In this document: piece after piece, positions 58,100-64,000 of the stretch
How the letters are laid out: each line of letters opens with the position of its first letter
Position numbering within the stretch: position 1 is the stretch's first letter
Assembly: GCA_004026145.2 (NCBI GenBank)
Contig: CP034980.1
Location: forward strand, 124,001-188,000
Origin: Takifugu bimaculatus
Taxonomy: Eukaryota; Chordata; Actinopteri; Tetraodontiformes; Tetraodontidae
Reading direction: 5' to 3'
DNA length: 64,000 bases
Program-made: the position numbers and the translations under genes
The notes under the pieces: generated by a model
Seen by the model: only the letters and a program-made list of their open reading frames with translations
Databases searched by the model: none
Told to the model about the DNA's origin: nothing

Positions 58100-61000
58100 C
58101 TGGAGATGGAGAGGAGAGCACAACCGGGAGTTATTCCCTTAAACCACAGCAGGTGAACCAAAGGCGGAACGCCACACCGGACACACGACTTGTCTTTCGC
58201 TCCGAGATCAACACGCAACTAATTTGTGCTCCCGTGAGGACGGATCTGACAAATGCTCCCGCTGCCCCTCACTCAGGCGCGTCTGCCTGGCCATCACTCT
58301 GGGTTTCCATCAGCCCCAGCAGCGCCACTTCAACGCGCACGAATGCAGAACACATCAAAAGGGCTCAATGTCTGTGAAACCAAATCTTCCAGGCGTCCCT
58401 TCCTGGGCTCTTGGACCGGCACAGATTTAATTTCCACAGCCAGGAATCTATTTAAAGGTGTGCAGTGCTCAGCGAGTTAAGTCTGTGGAATCTGAGCAGA
58501 GAGAAGTGCTATTTTCAGCAAAAATAGGAGGGTTTTTTTTTTCTTCCAAGAGCGCGTGTGATGAAATGGGGCCTGCTGCCCCCCCCACTACCACCGCCCC
58601 CACCGGGGGGGGGGTTTAAATCAATAGCAGATGAACATAAGCTGCAGCACAGAAGAACCCAAAGGATGAAAAAGAAGAAAATTAGACATCTGGCGATGAG
58701 GTGGCTGATTTGACAGCACTAGAGTGAAAACTCACCAACGCTGAAGTAAAACTGTTAAATTATCCGGTAACGAATCGTCCTGATTGTGTTTAATCTGAGA
58801 AAGAGAGTTTTAGAACCCACATGTGTAATGTTCTATTATCAGACGCCTCTAAACAGGGGGGGGGGCAGGGCAAAGGAGGACGGAAAGGGAAGAGTATAGA
58901 CATGCATCATGCTAATATGGCTAATCTGCTGCTCAAAACATTTGTTTTACACGGGGTCACATGTTTATTTGAGGTTGAAAAGCAGAATTTCCACGGGGAA
59001 AAGAGGCAGGTGCACATTTTTCTCATCTGGTTTCCCATATTTTTTTTGTACCCAGAATCAGAAAACCAGAATTCAAATAAACCGCCGACACGTTTCTCCA
59101 GGATTGCACCAATTTTTTACAGCCAATTTAAAAACAAAAAAAAGAAGGAACCACAACGTGATTTTGAAATAAAAGCAGTTGGAAAAGGGGCAACATTTGC
59201 CTGTAACGTGTGCAATGAGAGGACTTTGGGTTCTGTCTCACGAGCCCGGGTTCGGACCTCTTTCCTTGGAGTCTTTTACACTTTCACACCTCCGACACGT
59301 CCGCAGCGCTCCGCAGGATTCCGTGTGAGTGCGTCCGCTCCGATACATCAAATGGAAAACACGCCGTCGCCGGCGTTTCTGTATGTGCAGCTGTGGAAAA
59401 CATCAGATGCTTGAACCCGCGTCCCGCGGGGGCCCGGATTAATAAGAGATAATAAAAAACACTTGGACCGTGGCCACCAGAACCGTCTCTCCACCAGGAG
59501 CGTCGCGGAATCAAAACATCAGGAATCGGGGAGAGGCGGGTGATGAGGAGAGGGGGAGTCTCCGGGGACGGGACGGCTCTGTTGCTCTGCCAGCCAGGAT
59601 TATCTTATGAATATGATCAAATCAGGACAACACGCGCGGCGGCTTTTTGTGCCAATTCTCCTCTTTGAAGGGGGGTTTATGTTTCGGACGGCGTTCCCCG
59701 GAGACGACGCGTTTACAGCGTCGGTGGGACGACGCGTTCCTGTCCCGCTGGTCACGGCAGATGGGAAGAGGGCAGAAATTCCGGCTGATGAAGCGTTACG
59801 TAAGTTTCCATCGGATGGAGCGAAGGTGCGACAGCGTGGTTGAAGAGGGGCCTCGAACTCTTCTCTTTTGGATCCCCCCCTAAAAACCCAACTAATAAAA
59901 ATCAACCGGAACCACGTCCTGGCCAAAGCCCCGTGCTGTGGCCTCAGACCCGTTTTAGAGGCTGGAGGAGAATCTGGGAGGATTAGCGCGTCGCAAATGT
60001 TTTTCCAAGCATCCAGAGGAATGAAAATGACCTGCCCGTGGGCACAGGGGCCGAGCGCCCCCCCCCAGATCCGAGCACCACCCGAGACCACCGCGGCTCC
60101 GCGCAGGAGGTGGAGGGGATTCCTCCCAGAACGAGACCCGAGATTTACTGTAACGTTGCGGCTTTCTGATGCGAAACAGACGCTTGGCCCTCGACTCGTC
60201 GCTGTCCCGGGTTTTCTGGTCGGAACAGAAGTGGCTCGCATGCGTGTTCGGGATAAACAGAGCGGAATTCCAGGAGCCGGAGAAAGGAAACAAACAGAGG
60301 AAACAGTAAACATGCTTTTAATTTCAGCACAGGCTCAGAAATCATCCAGCTAATCCGGAGTGAGTCACCGGTGAGAGCCGAGTCCTCCGCAGGTCGCTCG
60401 GGCCGCCCAACAACCCGCCGCTTATTCCCAAATACAGGAAACGTGGCGCCGCTTCCAAAACGACAAATACTTTTGACTAGAAGAAGATCTGCTGACTCTG
60501 CAATATCGGACTACCATTTATGATCCGATAAGATAACAACCTCCCTCTAATCTATACGTGTCAGATCTACGCAGGCTATACATCGGCGCTCGATTGCGTC
60601 ATCAAAATGCGACACCTGGATTAACTGATTAACGCCCTCAAAGGTGTCTTTATAATCCACCAGCTGCGACACACAAGAACCAGATTAGATCAACACGAGT
60701 CATTCTTGCCGTGTTGTCATGGCAACAGATGACCCCCCCCCACTCCTCCTGGGCCGATCCTCTTAATTAAAGAGCAATCCCAGTCTGTCTGTATCGGTCG
60801 GGCTTAAAGCGCCCGCGTGGGGAGGCGGCGACTGCGTCCACGTTCTGGGGGGGGGGGGATCGAGACGGTCGGCAGCATTGTTTCACCCAACTCCAACGGA
60901 AGCAGGCGAAGCCGCGGCTATTGTGTCTGCAGGTCCTGGAAAAGGATGTGATGTCATAACCTGTTTACCGTCCCCGCGCAGCAAACAACCTCCTCGGGCC

Positions 61001-64000
61001 ACCGCTTGTGTGACCTTTGACCCGCGCGTCAGCAGCCCCAGCGGGGACACTGTTACCAGCGCTAATCCTGAGTGAGCGCAGAGCAAAGCCCCCCTCCCCG
61101 AACACCTTCCTCGGCAAAGACCGGCCCGGCCCCCGGGTCCCCCGACGCCCGTCCCCGCGGTCCTGACCCCCCCCTGACCCCGCCTTCGCTGACAGACTGG
61201 GCTCAAACGCCGCATTTTTCACATCTTTGCTGCCGTATCACTTCTCACAGCATCATGTGCAGCCGGGGGGGGGGGCCTGGCCGATATCACATAACCCCTG
61301 GCAGCTGTTGCCCCCCCCCCCCCCCCCCCGTACCTGCTGCACGGCGTGTTGATAGTTCAGCTCGCTCTTGTTACACGGCGTGGGCTGATGGATACGGTCA
61401 TCGCCGAACATTATATCACAGCGACTATGCAAATCTATGTAAATGTCAGTTGTCGTCTCCATCAGGGCTGAGACGTTCCTCGGGGTCACCGGGCGGCGCC
61501 GCGGACGCCTCAGCTCGGGTTCGGTTCCGATTCTTAAATGTCATCCGGGCGCTGAGGCCGTAACTGAAGGAGGAGCGGCTGATTTCCTTGGAAATAGCCT
61601 CCGATCCGTTCGAGTTTTACCGATTTTGTTGGGGGAGCGACTCCACCGGAGAGGAATGTTCTTCCGGAGCGCCGAGAAATGCCGACACGGACGCCAAAAG
61701 GAGCCCGGCGTGGTGCCGGGGTCACCTCGCGCCTCGCGGTTCCAGGCTGTAGTGGCGGGGGTCTGGCGAGGAAATATGCCTAAATTTGGCAATGTGCAAC
61801 TTGGCTCACCCCTCCTGACGGATGACATCATCGCGCCATGGAAAGAGAGCTGGTGGAAACTAGCAGAGGGGGGTTGGCTACCGCCTGGTGGCTGCCATGC
61901 TCGGTGGTTACTGAAGTATTTTTCCGCTGGCTAGAGCGACTCTGGAGCCTTTATTCTTTTACTCTGGGGTCGGTTTCACAACGACCTCACTTTTTAAAGG
62001 GCCCGCGCGGCCCAATTTAGTCACTTAGACTGGCTGACTTTTGAAATGTGATTAGACGTCGTGAAAATGCTAAATAACCTTAAGAGATTAAGGCTGCCGG
62101 TGGTTTACAGCGCACACGGCCATGACTCATCGTTCATTTCGACTCTCTCTGAGCTCAGGAGTTTAGCTCAGCGCAGCTTGGAGTGTTTTGGATCAGCACG
62201 CGTCGATCTGACGCGAAGGTCCAACAGCGACAGCTGCGTTAGCTACATTAGCGTCGCCGGCGGGGGCACGCGGGGGTCACCTGGACCACGCGCACAGACG
62301 TAGAGTCTGTAGAAGGAGCTCAGTCCATGTTTGCGCTCTAAGACCTGTAATTTGTTTGTCCAAAGCGAGGAAGGAACCAGGGAGTTAGCTCACCTCTGTC
62401 TGAACATGGTGCCGCGAGCATAATCTCATTTGGAGAGGTTAATCTCTGGTCATCGAGGAAACGGAGCCACCAGCGCCTGACACGATTCTTCCGGGGATTA
62501 CGCCCTCATACCTCACTCGCTGGTGTCGAGTCCAGAAAAAACCTGGACCCGGGGGGCAGGTTCTGACCCAGAGGGCGGCGCCGGGGTCACGGAGCTGTGA
62601 AGTGGTATGGATACCATAAAAGATAAATCCAGGCGGTCCTGGTGATAACCCCCGTCTCCGAGGCCCGGGGGATCCTCCAGGGGAACACGTCAGACCGATG
62701 GAATTCAGATAGGTGTTTCTCATCAGAGCTATGCTAACGTAGCCAGCGTCACATGGTTTCACACAGCGGTGGAATCTGTCGGGAGGACAAGGGCCCTCCG
62801 GCCACATGAGGGTTCCTCCCTCGTTTGACAAACACCATTAAGATTTAATTAAATACAGCACCGCCTCTCAGATCTGGGAATGACACAGTTGGGACAAGGA
62901 AAACCTTCCTGCACAGAACTGAGAGAACAGATGACGTGAGCGTCGTTAGCGCTGACGGCTAACGTTACATCGCCGGCGATCCCGTTTGGACGCCAACGAC
63001 CCCGAGAAGAACCGAGCCCTGAGGGCCCGGCAGCCGACCATCTGCCACTTCCTCCCCTGACCTCCACAGACAGTTTTCTGCGTAAGCCTCTCAACCCGGA
63101 GAGTTTTGTCTGGCGCAGACATATGGCGGCTCTGAGCGCCTTATTAGTGTACATTACCAGCAGACAAATCACATTAGCCTCCAACAAGGTGCTGCGGACA
63201 TACTTTCCAGAGCAGAGTGGGGGTGGGAACACACATGCTAATGAGGATTAATCTGGTTTTTGAATGCCACGTGGTCGGGCGCCACTGTGACAGCCTCGCA
63301 GGGGGTCCAGCGCCCACCTCCTGGGAAAGAGGCTAAAGCCGTGCTAAGAAGCAGGTTAGGGCGTCTCCTCTGGCACTTGGGACCCTCCTGTTCTCCAGCG
63401 TGTTCGAGCACATGTTTCACCCATAAACAGACAAACAAGAGCAAAGCCGGGACGTCCAAACAACTGGCTTCATTAAAGTGGCAGCTCTGGCGCAGGTTGA
63501 CCGAGGGAAGATGGATGAATGTGTAAATGTTGGAGACAGCCCATCTGTAGCCGGAGGCTTAAGGCTACATGGTTAATTACGGTTTATGGACTGCGGCTAG
63601 ATTGTGCTCTTAAGGGAGAGCGTAAACAAGCCACATCATTACTCAGACAGGAGCAGGAACTAGCCACCACCGAAGGCGAAATTGGCATTTTTCTGCGTCT
63701 GAGAACCTGTTGCTCTGCGACAAAGCTGCTTTTAATGCGAGCCGACCGAGGCGGTGAAAGGCTTCGGCGCGGGGTGTCCCGCTGCTCCGTTTGCCAAAGA
63801 CAACAGCGCAAACACAGGTTTTCTCACAGTTAATGAGCAGGAGGGAGCTCGGCGGCCAGGCGATGCCTCCAATACGGCACCGGTATCGCAGCGATTTCAG
63901 CAGCTGGACGTTAGCACATGGAGCCGCATCTGGGCGGCGTTGGGACAAACGTGGTGGGACACGGGTTTATTCAAACACTCGAGCCAGGACAGGAACCTTC
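58100..64000 (-). other. fat4 upstream intron (5' of exon 7), no exon recognised
   Basis: No cadherin linker (DxNDNxP) or LDRE motif was found on the minus strand here, so the next exon lies beyond the window and the intron exceeds 5.9 kb. It holds G/C runs (G10 at 58856, G12 at 60847, G11 at 61265, C19 at 61311), a DR1-like site at 61011-61023 (minus), a perfect POU octamer ATGCAAAT at 61427-61434, and AT-rich islands at 60525-60690 and 63120-63270. Confidence 0.6.

Noticed and set aside
59600..60313. 237-codon minus-strand frame in the fat4 upstream intron
   Set aside because: Low-complexity composition, no family resemblance and overlapping open frames on the other strand.
61334..61489. 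Missing fat4 exon preceding exon 7
   Set aside because: The frame ends in phase 0 while exon 7 needs one preceding base; the frame giving the right phase has a TAA, and no cadherin motif is present.

Overview
The window looks like a piece of a compact teleost (probably percomorph, pufferfish-like) genome. The reasons are a vertebrate gene with short GT-AG introns (173 to about 1,930 nt), many micro- and minisatellites, very little recognisable transposon sequence and fairly high CpG content. The species call is an inference; no species-specific marker was found. There is no prokaryotic-style gene layout, CRISPR array or operon.

Only one protein-coding gene is supported. It is the 3' half of fat4, the giant protocadherin FAT4, on the minus strand. 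Eleven coding exons between 58099 and 39405 join in frame through consistent splice phases. Together they give 7,976 coding nucleotides and 2,657 residues ending in a TGA stop. By comparison with human FAT4 (17 coding exons, 34 cadherin repeats, about 4,980 residues) these should be exons 7-17, covering the end of cadherin repeat 22 to the C-terminus. The encoded order is: 12 complete cadherin repeats, a membrane-proximal region, four EGF modules, laminin G 1, one EGF, laminin G 2, two EGF modules, one transmembrane helix, a lysine-rich juxtamembrane stretch and a long conserved cytoplasmic tail. Below, 'fragment residue' numbers count from the first whole codon of the exon at 57919-58099. The first half of the gene should lie beyond 64000.

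Layout: 1-38399 is downstream flank with no convincing gene, which fits the gene desert known 3' of FAT4 in mammals. It holds tandem arrays (2603, 7451, 9316, 21693, 27243, 32370), (GT)n tracts, a probable dispersed repeat at 17000-17370, two good CTCF-like motifs (25319, 28501), CpG-rich patches, inverted repeats and several AT-rich islands with homeodomain/POU-like words that could be conserved enhancers. 38400-39404 is the probable 3' UTR. 39405-58099 is the fat4 exon-intron block. 58100-64000 is upstream intron with no exon seen.

The best second-look items are in fat4 splicing. A (TG)14 tract sits directly before the acceptor of the 86-nt exon 12. A C24 run lies upstream of exon 14. Loss of the 180-nt exon 13, though divisible by three, would create a TGA stop at the junction. 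A telomere-like TTAGGG-containing minisatellite fills part of the intron between exons 10 and 11. I found no evidence of a wholly new biological system.
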